A DNA stretch of 64,000 bases from the NCBI GenBank assembly GCA_019973155.2, contig BPQB01000002.1, positions 682,001 through 746,000 of the forward strand, in the 5' to 3' direction. Positions 36,362 through 48,958 of the stretch are shown in pieces (position 1 is the stretch's first letter; every line of letters begins with the position of its first letter). The notes beneath the pieces were generated by a model, which was given only the letters and a program-made list of their open reading frames with translations, had not been told where the DNA came from and did not search any database. Origin of the DNA: Phanerochaete sordida. Its lineage: Eukaryota; Basidiomycota; Agaricomycetes; Polyporales; Phanerochaetaceae. The translations under genes and the position numbers were made by a program.

Positions 36362-38060
36362 TCAAGTGTCCAGAGTCTGGATCAAGGTCAGCAGGTTGTC
36401 GTGAGATAAAAAGAGGCGCAACACATTGCGCACCCCGTATTCCACATCGTGCACTTCATCGGATATCTCAATGGTAGTGTCGTCGTCATCGACGCCGTTC
36501 TGAGCATCGTATGACTGCTCAAAGTCGAGGTCTTCCGTAATATTGCCCAATGCAATGGATTTGATCCTGAACCGCGAGGCGGTGAGTGAAGGACTGGCAC
36601 ATGGCGAATCAAGGTCGTTTCTGCGGAGCTGCCGAAGTCTGAAGATGAAGCGCGAGATGAGAATCAGAGGCTTCCGGGAGCAGTGAGATTAATTATGAAG
36701 TGACCCGACGACGTCAGACATAGCGCACCATCGTGTTCATTAGGACGTCGAAAGCCTCTTCCCGAAATATCTATGGCAGATCAGCAGACAATATCCTAGC
36801 GTGTATCGACAAATACCAGAAGACAGGCACTCACCACAACCGTAGCAACTTGGAATGCATTTATTGCCACCATAGTTCTGGAAGCAGAGCATGTTGATCT
36901 CTTGCCGTGCATGTAAAAGAAAGGAGGGACACGTACATGAAATACAGTGTACCTATACACATATATGGAGTGAGCAGCATGAGCAGGTCAGGAAATGTCG
37001 TCGTACCATCGCGCAAAAGGCATTCTGTGAATAGGTGGCTTGGCACATCCAATACACGCGCTTCTCGCCACTGTCTGTAAGTTTTCAACCAGGTCAGAAC
37101 AATGACTAGCACGTCTTGTGCAAGCATTGAGCCTTGAAGAGAAAAGTCGACTGAAGTCACCTCATCGATGAGCTTTTGATCGAATATTTCTGATGTGGAG
37201 GCTTACTACTGAGATGGACATAGCGTGTTAGCACCTTCGCTCATCGAAATGTGAACACCGTACATATTCCAGTTCCTCCAATACCCATCGATGTATCCCG
37301 GTCTCGTGTGCGCGTAGCATCCTCTGTAGACAGGTCCCGTCTCGGAGTACCAGTGATAACTAGTACCAGAAAGAAGCTGATCCGCAGTAGGTTTAGCCAT
37401 GCCGACCGTATTGAAGAATGACTGACTGCTAGACCGATCACAGGGCCTAACCCTAGCACAAACACAATGATAGAGAGGGCAAGATGCTCTGGCCACAAGG
37501 CGTACACCCTGAGTGCTAGAAATACTACAGGCTGTACGTGAGTACGAAGCGGCAAGTGGGCAGACACATGAAGAAGCGTTGCAATCTGTGACTTACAAGT
37601 CATAAGTAAATAATTGAGCAAGTATAAAACGTCGCGTGCTTCGCCCGTCCAGGAGCACCAGACGCTGTGCGCAGCCAGGTTAGCTAATGAGATCAGGTAA
37701 TAATTACACAAACACTTGCGCTGCCTCGCTCAGTAGGACTACCACTGCCGTTATGATCATCGAAAAGCGACACACTCCCACCAGGAGAGACGTCATTGTA
37801 AGTTTTCTACCCCATATGCAGCCCATCTCTTCGTGGAAGGTGGTTGCGTATTCATAAAGAAGTAATGCTGTATATGTCGCCGATGGCGCTGTCAACACAG
37901 GACAAGCTCGTTGTGAATACACACCGGAAGCACCGACATCGGCGTATACTCTAAGTGACTAGTCAGTCATGAGTCCTTCAACATGAAAGAGGGTTAGAGC
38001 TGAGGTTCCTTACTGCAGATAATACTTATTCGGCGACAGAGTAACCAGTGGATTCGACAT
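36362..38060 (-). CDS. DUF6533 seven-TM-like membrane protein, paralogue 5
   Basis: Start at 38060 (MSNPLVTLSPNKYYLQ); introns then lead through VYADVGAS to ALLLYEYATTFHEEMGCIW and a TM segment SLLVGVCRFSMIITAVVVLL. The next TM exon reads FLALRVYALWPEHLALSIIV. It is followed by GSMLAQDVLVIVLTWLKTY. The tail has SRFIFRLRQLRR and LGNITEDLDFEQ, then an acidic stretch and the end IQTLDT at 36362. A divergent member, but both tail motifs are retained. Confidence 0.78.
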
Positions 38061-38758
38061 CCGGTGGAGAAAATCTTGGTGTACGATCTGCCCCTTCAGT
38101 GAGGTGCCCTCGGTGAGCGGCATACGTGGGCTGCTACAGATTCAATGCGACCTTTAATGTCGCCCAAGGACCATCAAGCGTTGCCGTTGGCCGCACAGCC
38201 GCGGTGCCCATCTTGGTGCAAGGTGCGAGTGCAGAGGACCAAACGGTAATGCCGCAGATGGAATCCCACGAGCGACAAGGGTAGGAAGTCAGGAAGCTAC
38301 GCACGGAACAGCGCAGCAGAGATCACACCGTCAGTCATCGCCTGATGAACAAGTATTGCAGGGATATGATCACGTTTTGGTCGGCAGATGCAGATTCTAC
38401 TGTTGTAGCTGATGGTGCGTTCATAATAGATATACATTGCGTTGATCCGTTGGGCAATGGGAACCTTCCTAAATAGTGACTTGTAACGGCGTACACCCGT
38501 GCGACCCCGCCGCCCAAATACTAGACGAAGGGCAATCTAATATTCAGAAGGTCCGTGAGCTCTCACAAATACTATATGCCCAGCTAGCTGGCTTACCTCT
38601 GTCAACCTGTCACGTCACCAAGGAGATTGGATATCTAAATGAACACAACGGTGACGATTTTCACGAAGCGAGGAGGCAGCTTCGCGCGCACGGCCGCCTG
38701 CGCGCACGAATCATCCACAAATGACGGACCTTGCGCGCCACGCTTACATTTAAACCAA
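38061..38758. other. Intergenic
   Basis: 5' flank of DUF6533 paralogue 5 and 3' flank of the F-box remnant. No gene or repeat recognised. Confidence 0.4.
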
Positions 38759-39807
38759 TCACAAGGTTTGCGAGATTTGATACGCCGCGAACGTTCGGAC
38801 CAGCGCCACACAATCAATCAGCCGCATACTGTCGACGAGTGCTTCCTTGCTCTCCCATGTTTCGTGGCCGATGAGCTTGATGTGAGTAATGCCGACCGGC
38901 AGAGATGCCAGAAATGCGAGGGCCTGCCTCCATCTGTTAGGGTATCCGGCGTGGTTGAACCCGTCATTCTCGAACGTCGCGGACTAGATCGTTGTGTACG
39001 CAAAAAGCACCGGCAACTGCGCCAGAAATTAGAGCAATGTCAATACCCAGCTAGTGCTGGCGCGGTAGTCTCAAACTCACGAGTAGAAAGCATCCAGGTA
39101 TCTGGCCAGTGGTCCGCATAGGAGAACGTTTCAAGTCTGCGTCCGATCTTCTGTAGCATGGTGTTCATCCCCGATGGGTATTCGTCTGGCCGAAGCCCCA
39201 TGATGTCAATATCGATGGCCCGAAGGGTCTCGCAGCCTCATACTTGGGCTATACAAGCAAGCGTACCATAAATAATGTGCCCGATCTGGAGGCTTTCAAT
39301 CTGGTGCATGACGAGCCGCAGAGGTGGGCTGCCGATGTGGTCGACAGAGCGAAGCCGAAGCGCCTCAGCCGAACGAAAGTGCTGCAATACCCATGTCACC
39401 GAAGATATTGACGCTTGGCCAACATCGAAAAGTTGAATGCTACGCGGCTCGGGCTCCACCAAGGGCGCTGGCTGTGTGCTCGCTCGAGAGCGACTGCCTC
39501 GATGCCGCGGACGACGAGTTCGTGGAGCCGTGGTAGGAGCTTGGCAGCTTCGAGGTGCTCCGAGCGCATGATGGGAGAGATGGGTGTGACGACGTTAGAG
39601 CCAATACGCTCAGTAGAGGTCGCGTTAAAGTCTAGATGAGCCTCGAAATTATCTTACATGCGCGGAATCGTCCAGATCGCAAAGAGGTGAGTCGAGCTCC
39701 GTGGAAGCCAGAGCTTGCACACAAAGGGACAGCTCTTCCAAGCTTTCCAATACCCAGCGAGCTCGTCGATGACCTGATGAATTATCTCTTGTAGAACTTG
39801 CTGCATC
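38759..39807 (-). pseudogene. Decayed F-box protein gene
   Basis: Reading from 39807, MQQVLQEIIHQVIDELAGYW and SCPFVCKLWLPRSSTHLF form an F-box of the common agaricomycete type. Downstream come HLEAAKLLPRLHEL, FDVGQASISSVTWVLQHF and PLRLVMHQIESLQIGHIIYG. After an in-frame TGA at 39238-39240 the same frame continues CETLRAIDIDIMGLRPDEY and MLQKIGRRLETFSYADHW. A second in-frame stop, TAG at 38984-38986, precedes FNHAGYPNRWRQALAF and MRLIDCVALVRTFAAY, ending at 38759. An intron could remove the first stop only if it were 30 nt with a GAG acceptor, or 81 nt and costing conserved residues. The first exon junction is also poor. I judge it a pseudogene. An intact gene with odd introns is the alternative. 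Confidence 0.55.
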
Positions 39808-40227
39808 TTGAACGCGACACTAGACGTCGGACGAGGGTTCGGATCAGCCTGCGGTTGATCATGATGATACCTGGCTGAGGCTAGTGCTTAGCTGCCTGGC
39901 TTACTCGGTATTAATGGAAGTAAGCTCCATTTCAGGTCGGACTTTAAATATTACTGTTGGACGAACTTATGCCTTACATTTCGGCGTTTGAACATTTACT
40001 GATCACTATTGAACACGGACTACGCAGTCGCACGCGCTCTGTGGCATGTGTGCATGGGCGATATCTCGACAGAGGACTGTCATAAGCGTTGCCGACTACG
40101 ATGTGCAATACCGTGACTTGCAGGATACAGCCAAAATGAAAACGCTGGTCTCGCAATAGCATGGCCGTGGTGCAACGACCTGAACACGCGTACGTACATG
40201 AGGATAGGCTGGACCGTAAGGGGGGGA

Positions 40228-40371
40228 TAGTCTCGTTCCCCTCTGCTCCAGCGCTCGCTCGGACGTGGCCGAGCGGTGAATCCGTCGGACTTCGAAAAAG
40301 CGAAGTGGATTCACCTGCTTAAGCGTCTGGTGACAATCGCTTAGGCGGGTGGGGGTCGTTGACACGTGACC
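40228..40371 (+). repeat. Structured repeat, copy A
   Basis: Begins tagtctcgttccc and ends gttgacacgtgacc. Contains three nested or adjacent hairpins. Stem I is CGCTCGG (40256-40262) with CCGAGCG (40269-40275). Stem II is GTGAATCC (40276-40283) with GGATTCAC (40307-40314). Inner stem III is CTTCG (40290-40294) with CGAAG (40301-40305). The last 47 nt match copy B at 45 positions. Confidence 0.75.
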
Positions 40372-41405
40372 CCTTTTCCCCACACCTCGCGTCCCGCGCC
40401 AGCAACGCTCAGTCGTCCCTCGGACTCCCTCCACTCCCTAGCCCCCGTTGCTCTTCCAGATCTACGCTCTAAGCGGCACGAATGGTCAAATCATATCCCC
40501 TACAGTGTCGTCTCACGCGGATTGAGAGCCCCCCGGTCCCGGACAGTGCATCAAGAGGCGGCCTTTCAGCGACCTCGGACGCGGTCGCCTACACACGCCT
40601 CGAACGCGCCTTAGCAATACCATTGAATGCGAAGCAAGCGTGCAAGGACTCTGAGGGGACCTGGAGAGTCACGAATGAGGAGCTGTGAGATTGAGAGGGC
40701 GAGAAAGATCTGCATAGGTGAGTATATGCTAGACTTTGTCTGCGCAGCCCTCCCAGCATCGCGCGGCGCGAGCAGCATATTCACGCCGCCGCGCGCTCAA
40801 ACCCTCGAACCAGAACGTGAGGCACCGCAGAGCATCCGCGTTGTGCAGGCGGATGTGCCAGACACCTCGAGTTCGAGCCTTCCCCGCCCAACTTCGCTAC
40901 AGTCCCCGAGAACATATTCGGCGCGCACGCGGTTTGCTCTCCAGCGCACAGCCGCCGCGTATAGGGGCAGCGCCAGCATATCAATATATCATGGGCTGTC
41001 TTTGCCCGTCCACCGTCGACATGCGCCGTCCTCCTGCACACGCCGCGCGTGCCGCCCAATTGCGCTTGCCCTAGCCCTCGCCCTCGGTCGCGTCATCGTA
41101 GTGCCAGGAGTCAAAGCGATAGCTCGCTTTGCGGGCAACAAGTGCGATGCTCCTCGAGTCTTCTCGCGGTCATTGCTCGACTGATACGGCGCACACCGCG
41201 TGTGTTGAGCTGCCGCAGGGGCTTATAGTACTGAGATATGATGCATTGATATTCCACAAGGCCAATGATACCAATAAAATTCGTTATATATCTCAGGACG
41301 TGTGATGGAAGGGTTTGGAGGTCGCTTGAGGCGAAGACGACGAGAACCGGGATGGACGAGGGTGGGGCGTCCGTCCGCCGTCGATGCCTCGCGAGGGACG
41401 CGCCA

Positions 41406-41547
41406 GGTCACGTGTCAACGACCCCCACCCGCCGAAGCGATTCTCACCAGACGTCCTGGTACGGGAATGCTCTTCGGTTTTTCGAAGTCCGCCCTGCATT
41501 CCGCCCGGCGAAGCCCGGGCGTGCCAGGGCGGCTGGGAACGAGACTA
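41406..41547 (-). repeat. Structured repeat, copy B (inverted relative to A)
   Basis: Reverse-strand copy of the same element, 1.03 kb from A. It keeps the ends (gggaacgagacta on the plus strand at 41535-41547; ggtcacgtgtcaac at 41406). Stem I is CGCCCGG/CCGGGCG (41502-41508 with 41515-41521). Stem II is GGAATGC/GCATTCC (41464-41470 with 41496-41502). Stem III is CTTCG/CGAAG. The stems differ from A in sequence yet still pair. Confidence 0.75.
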
Positions 41548-42551
41548 AGGGGGGGAGGGGTCGGCTTGCTCTCCCGGAGTTTCAATGCGCACACAGTGTG
41601 CTTGAGCGGACCTCGAAATGAAGCGCCTACTTGCACGCCGTGCTCGCAAACCAGATCTTGGATGTTGCATATCCGCGACGTTACTCACCCCAAGGCCGGA
41701 GGTCTTCAATGTCTCAAGAGTATTTATATCGTATAGCTAAGCTTTGTCAAAAATTTCGGAACGCTCCTGGTCACTGTAGTGACTACGGCGCTTTGCATGC
41801 ACCCAGCCGCAAGCCCTCCGCACCCTCCGCACCACCACCATGTTGCGGAAAATTACGAGAATTGAGTATCACCCTTCCGAAGGCATAACAAGACTTCTGG
41901 AGGGGATAAATTGTGCCACTTAAGGATTCCGAGTGTTCAGTCGCGCCAGCACTGCCGCGAGTTTGCGTGCGCGAGCCGTTTCAAACTCCGAGGGAGCAAG
42001 CCGTCTCCCCTCCCCCTTAAGGTCCAGCCTCTATATGTAGGAACGACGGCACCACCTCTTCCGCAATTTAAGAGGCTGGAAGCGAGCCTACATGAGGAGC
42101 CGCCGCCCAAGGTACTCGTCCGTGCTCGTCTTGACCTATCTTCTCAGGTGCTTTGAGCAACGCCTCGCACGTAAAGAAGGCAAGAACGACTCCCACGTTC
42201 ATGGTGTCAGGTCCAGGCCGCGACGTGCCAGCACGCCAACGCAGGATTCCCATCGGGGACCCGGTCTCCCAGGAGCTTCATGCGACGACCGCGCTATTTT
42301 TACTCTCCACGGGTCATCAAATGCCTATCACTTGCTCTTGGCAGCTTGGCAGTCCTGGGTATCGAGCGCATGGCGCGCCGCTGGTTCTCCGTGCTAACCT
42401 GCGAATCCAGCTGGCGACATGATGCCCAGCCATGCTGGCCACTCCCAGCCGTCTGGAAGCATGCGAAAGGGCTGGATAACGCTTCTAGGACGAAAAATCT
42501 GCTAATAAGGTTTTCATTTGATCTCGTGTCTGGTTGTATGACCTTCAACCA

Positions 42552-42723
42552 GGTAAAGTGTCAACCTGCTCCTACTGGGGCGTGAAGACGAACTGAAAAG
42601 GCGTGGAGACAGGCGGATGTGTTCCAACCCGCATCTTCGGACGCTCGTCGCTGTCCACCATGTTTCGTCAACTTTTCCCACTACGGGCAGAGCCGACAGT
42701 ACCCGACGACGAGGGAACGAGAC
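42552..42723 (-). repeat. Possible diverged third copy (C) of the structured repeat
   Basis: Same orientation as B. Starts ggtaaagtgtcaac, compared with ggtcacgtgtcaac in B, and ends gggaacgagac. The interior is strongly diverged and only fragments (gcatcttcgg) align. It lies about 470 bp upstream of the peroxidase ATG. Confidence 0.4.
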
Positions 42724-43081
42724 CGGATAGCGACCGCCCTCTCCCATGCACCTCCCGACAGTAGACACTAGTCCTCGATATTTGATGGCGAAGAGCCCAA
42801 CACTTTGGGATTAATCCACGCCGGTATCACCTTACACCCTCGGCTTGGCGAAGAGCCGTCTACCATGGGTGTGCCACTTCCATATTCACCTTTGGACCAG
42901 GTTGTACCAGCGGGCGCGGACCCAACGGACTGGGCTACGCGCCGCCTCTGTGGCACAACGAGATGGCGTCCGTACAAACGCGGCGGACGGTGGTTCACAG
43001 TCCTGTGAGTCAAGCAAAATTATTTGCATATCATTGGCTGCAGTGTTGACCGGAAGTATCGAAGGAGAGCTCGATGCGGCG

Positions 43082-43088
43082 TATAAAA
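43082..43088 (+). promoter_or_regulatory. TATA box of the manganese peroxidase gene
   Basis: A tataaaa sequence about 110 bp upstream of the ATG at 43195. An inverted CCAAT box (attgg) lies about 50 bp further upstream, near 43032. I did not find a clear metal-response element. Confidence 0.6.
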
Positions 43089-43194
43089 GCCAGGGGCTTT
43101 GCTGGTACTCACTCCAGGGTACTCTAGAGTCATTCATTCACCCCTCCTGAACACTCGGACACCTCCTTCGGCGACTATACTCGAGCAGTCACAA

Positions 43195-44664
<1,470 letters not shown>

Positions 44665-44849
44665 GATTACTGCGCTTCGCTTAGTCAACAGCTAGCTTCT
44701 ATAGGCCCTTCACATGTCCTTGCTTCACTTAGAGGAGTCGATAATGCACCTGCAGCGTGGTAGGGGCTAGGATACACGATGCTGAATACAAACTGTCTAC
44801 GTTACATGATGCTCAAACTAGAATATTAAACGTTCTGAGGCTCGGAAGG

Positions 44850-46537
44850 CTATTTGGAGTGTGAGAAAGAGCGCGAGACCTTCTCAGAGTGTCTGCGTAC
44901 CTCCGAGTCCATCGAGACATGCGCAGTCTCAGATCCCTCCGCCTCATACTCGCCTTCGTCATCAGTGTGCACGTCATCGTTCCCGATATCGAGAGGCTCG
45001 GATATGTTTCCGATAGGAACCGCACTTCTCTTAAACACTGCTGATGACCAAGGTTGACTCGGAGCCTCTCGCTCTATAGGCTCGTTGGCTTGTCGGAGAT
45101 TGAGGATGAACCGCGACGCAAGCATAAGTGGCTATACACCCTCGTCAGATAGGAGTGCCCCTGCTGTTGCGGTGCAGTGCTTACTACAGCGTTCACGAAG
45201 GGCCCGAGGACTTGTCCGTCGTACGGCTAGGACACGTTCATGAAGTTAGCCAAAGGTCACGAAAATACGCTATGGAAATGCAGATCCTACGTCAAAGATG
45301 GCAATTTGAGCCACGTTGAGCGAGAGCATGACGCTATATCACCGGTGAGTAAGCTGTATAATATAATTGGCGGGAGATACGTACAGGAAATACGCGGTAC
45401 CTAGCGAGACCAGTCGTGGGTGAGTGAAGGAATTACCCTCTGGCGAGCAACTTGAATACTCACCGTCTCGTAAAAGACATGTAGTGAGAGACATAGCTAT
45501 TCCTACCGCCTGGCCGTTCTTCCACTGACGGTAAGTGCTGGACCAGGTGATCACAAGCACGACGATGTCTTGAATGAGTATTGCTCCTTGAGAGGTGTAG
45601 TCGCCTGCCAACATGTTGAGACGAGTGCTCTTCGTCTGGTCTTGATCTGGAGTACTAGAGAACTGAGACTTACATCTATGAGAACGGCCCAGTCAGCACC
45701 GTCTCAAAATTGGGACTGGAGTCACACGGTCAGGTGAACTCACATGGAATAATCTGTGAAAAAGCGACTCGTGAACGCGGAGGGTTTGACCGGCATGTAG
45801 CAATATCTGTCGGATTTTCCTGCAATGCCAGCCTCTGCGATGAACTCCGTTGTACCAGTGGAAATCTGGGGCAGCGTCAGTGGTGAGGCAATGATTATCG
45901 CGGAAGTCGGCGTACCCCGTTGCAGACCATAGGTGCCAGACCTAACACGAGTACCAGCCCAACGAGACGTCGTTTGCTAGGGCACAGGGCATAAATTCGG
46001 AGGGCGGCAAAAGCTGCGCAAGAACTTAGTAGGCTGACGAGTAGATGGTTGAGAGTGAACTCGGGATACCTGTCGATGGAAGATAATCCATAATCTGGAG
46101 GATAGAGACCATCCAAGTAGTGGACAAACACAAAATGCTACAAAATTCCACCACTCAGTCGACCCGATTACTTCGCATAATCGTCTGGCAGAGAAACCTA
46201 CCCCATCATCTGGAAGATATTGGAGACTGCAGTCATAATCATGAAGTAGCGAATGGCGAGGACAAGAAAGGCAGTCAGAGTCCATTTCTTCATCCAGACG
46301 CAAGTAATCTCGTCAGGCAGGGTGACCATATACTCGTAGAGTAGTACTGCTGTAAGTCAAACGAGCAGAGCTTCAGAAAACCACGACGCCACGCAGACCG
46401 GTGGCGTTACTCACCAGAAGACGAGAAGTAGTAGTAATTTGTTTGGCTGAAATTTGACCGTCAGCTAGAGTGCAATGTACAAACTAAAGGATGACACACC
46501 GTAGCAGCTTGTAGCCTACTGGACCAATGGCTGACAT
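44850..46537 (-). CDS. DUF6533 seven-TM-like membrane protein, paralogue 6
   Basis: Start at 46537 (MSAIGPVGYKLL). The core is AVLLYEYMVTLPDEITCVW then LVLAIRYFMIMTAVSNIF. The next TM exon reads FAALRIYALCPSKRRLVGLV and LVLGLAPMVC. Then ILIQDIVVLVITWSSTYRQW. The tail has MLASRFILNLRQAN and IGNISEPLDIG, followed by an acidic stretch and the basic end SRSFSHSK at 44850. Converges with the manganese peroxidase, 185 bp between the stops. Confidence 0.8.
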
Positions 46538-47323
46538 TTTGACTGTGTGTTCCGAGGGTAGGTCTCGAGTGCCGCAGTGGGGATATCTAAACCTAGTCAG
46601 TCAGTTCTCTGCCCTTCAAGCAGCATTTAAATATCTCGGGGGTCTACAGCACGCGGCTCCAGGCGACGAGCGTTGAGTTGTATCGGCTGAACGCTGTGAA
46701 AACATCGTAATCTGCGGAACAAAAGAATCACGAATTGAATGTCAGTAATATCACCATCTGACCCCACCACCCCCGCGGAGTTCGATATCCATATGCTCCA
46801 CGCAAGGTTTGGGATTGTCCCTGAATTGCCATCGTGGATAACGTTCTTCAAGGAGGCGCGACACTCTGCTTCATATCTGCAATGCGGGGCAAATCTTTCA
46901 TCAACGTCGTGGCTGAGCGGCGATCGGGAAAGTGTGAGAGAGATGAACGGCGATGGCCCTTGCAGACTCCAGAGACGCTAGCTTGGCCTGCGTATCTACA
47001 CCCGGAGCTCCGAGGTAGAGCCTAAGCAGCGCTCTGCCTTGGGGAGCACTTCAGCGTATGCTTCTTGCCATCAACAAGTTCTTGTACAACTGCAGGATGT
47101 TCTATAGCTACAGGTTTATCAGTCAAACAATACAGTATATCTCTGCCATATTTCGCGCGGCGTATGCGGAGAGTGGCGACTATGCTCTCTGCATAGGGCC
47201 CTCATGTTTACTTCTGACACTTTTGGTACCGACAGCTGAAGCAGTCAGCGCTCCGGATGAAAGGGAGGTAAGCCGGAGACCTACCCGCCCTGTCACCACC
47301 CGAGGTCATACCGCTTCAACCGG
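46538..47323. other. Intergenic
   Basis: 5' flank of DUF6533 paralogue 6 and 3' flank of paralogue 7. No gene seen. Confidence 0.4.
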
Positions 47324-48958
47324 CTAGACCGGGCTGCTTGTCCGGCTCGTGTCGGTAAGAGCATCCTCCTTGAAACCGGCAAGCATGATTTCGCCCGGGT
47401 TGTGCGAGGGCGTAGGGGAAGGTAGAGATAGCCCTTCCAGCTGTGCGGCGTTTCGAGTGAGACTCAGCTCACGAACGTTCATTGTGAAGCGAACGGTAAG
47501 GATGAGGGGCTGCGTAAAGATCGTTAGTGATCTTTGAGATATCCAAGGATATGTACGTACGACTGAGGTAAGGAGAGGGTTGAGAATTTCCCCAGCGGCC
47601 ACGGCGCCCTGCGCTGAATGAGTACGACCTGTCCTTTCCGAGCCAGCAGGACATACCTTGAAGATGATGAGTTGTGCTACATTCATCACAAGTATGACTC
47701 TGCAAGGTTTCCGTTGAAGTCAAGTGGGCATTGTCGGCTAGCTAAAGATTATACATACGAGAAGTATGCGGCTCCTGAAGCATTGTGTCAGACTCGTGCG
47801 CCACTGGCTGGTTCCTGGGACATACCGTGACGTAAAAAGCAATCGTATAAGAGTACCGTCCCAGCCATGGTCTTGCCTAGCTGCATAGCCTCTCGCCATT
47901 CTTTGTACGTCTTGTGTAGTGTCAGAACTAGGACAGTGGAGTCTCGACACAGGAGTGTGAAGCAGGTGACGTAGGCCGCTAGTAACCATGAGCACGACAG
48001 ACGACCGGGACTGTGTGGATGAAGACTCACATCTGTAATCACCAAATCGGTCAGTCCTTTAAGATGTCTTACGATGAAATTTGTGATACTGACATTGTAT
48101 AATTTCGCTGGACATGCATAGTGAACTCAGTCCACGTCTTGACGCAGCCCGGAATCTGTGGTACATATTGGCGGCGGTACACAATCGTGGCGGCCTAGCT
48201 AGGATTAGCTCAAGGTCGACCTCGTGGCGCAATGTCATAGCTTACGATATTTGTCAGCACAGGGACAAATCCCAGCACAAAGCATACGACAGGAATGATC
48301 CACCGGGCTCGGCACAGGCTTCGTATTCTTACAGCAATAAAAACTTTGTATAGGGTTAGTGAGACCGTTTGTAAGTGCGTGGGCCTTGACGGAGCTTACA
48401 GGCAACCTGCGCCCAACCGATTATTTGAGAGACAGCGGTTATCCAGAATGCTACATGACAACTGTTCAAATTTCGATATTAGCTCTAGTGCATGTTCGTC
48501 CGGTGAACGACTTACTTCTACATTGAACCAAAAATGTGATACAAAATCGCCAAAGAAATGTTGTATCAGGGCACGGTACAATGTTTCCCCACAACAACGT
48601 ACCTCCGACGAATTTCGCATAACCTGCAGCGCGTATCCTGCGGCCTGAAAAAGTAGGGTTCCCCGCGCAGCCAACGTGACGAAAGTCACTACCTTGGCTT
48701 GCTTCGACTCGGTCCGCCACCGCCAGACCGTGAGAATCTCCGATTTGAAGGTTATGATGTAGTCATATACGATGAGGGCTGAAACGATGGTGAACTTGAT
48801 GACAACGAGGGAAGATGAGCGGGCGCACCAAATGCTGCAATGAGCACGGATGTGCTAGACGCAGAGCATCTATCAGTCCCGAAGTATAGCCCCGGAGATA
48901 GGCGCGGCGTACATCTGTGTCTGGGTCTGGACGAGCGAAGTGGTGATCGTGGCCGACA
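47324..48958 (-). CDS. DUF6533 membrane protein, paralogue 7 (divergent)
   Basis: Start at 48958 (MSATITTSLVQTQTQ). After one intron comes SSLVVIKFTIVSALIVYDY, then IITFKSEILTVWRWRTESK and VVTFVTLAARGTLLFQAAGY. A later exon reads RDSTVLVLTLHKTYKEWREA. The tail has LTVRFTMNVREL in place of SRFxxNLR and lacks the GNxxExLD motif, ending DTSRTSSPV at 47324. It is the most divergent copy. The middle exons are less certain than in the other paralogues, and it may be under relaxed constraint. Confidence 0.65.

Larger units (their letters stand above)
39808..43194. other. Gene-poor region carrying structured repeats upstream of the peroxidase
   Basis: About 3.4 kb without a convincing gene. It holds the repeat copies at 40228-40371, 41406-41547 and 42552-42723 and the promoter of the manganese peroxidase. 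The GC-rich open frames between 40.6 and 41.2 kb show no domain. Confidence 0.45.

Noticed and set aside
40256..40330. Possible tRNA gene (A-box-like tggccgagcggt)
   Set aside because: No B box at the right distance and the sequence is the arm of a hairpin in the repeat. Copy B lacks the A-box-like string.
40325..40371. Hammerhead-like ctggtga core in the conserved repeat segment
   Set aside because: The required CUGANGA...GAA core is not present.
42768..43013. Minus-strand frame resembling translations of tRNA loci (GSSPSRG)
   Set aside because: No cloverleaf with A and B boxes could be drawn on either strand.
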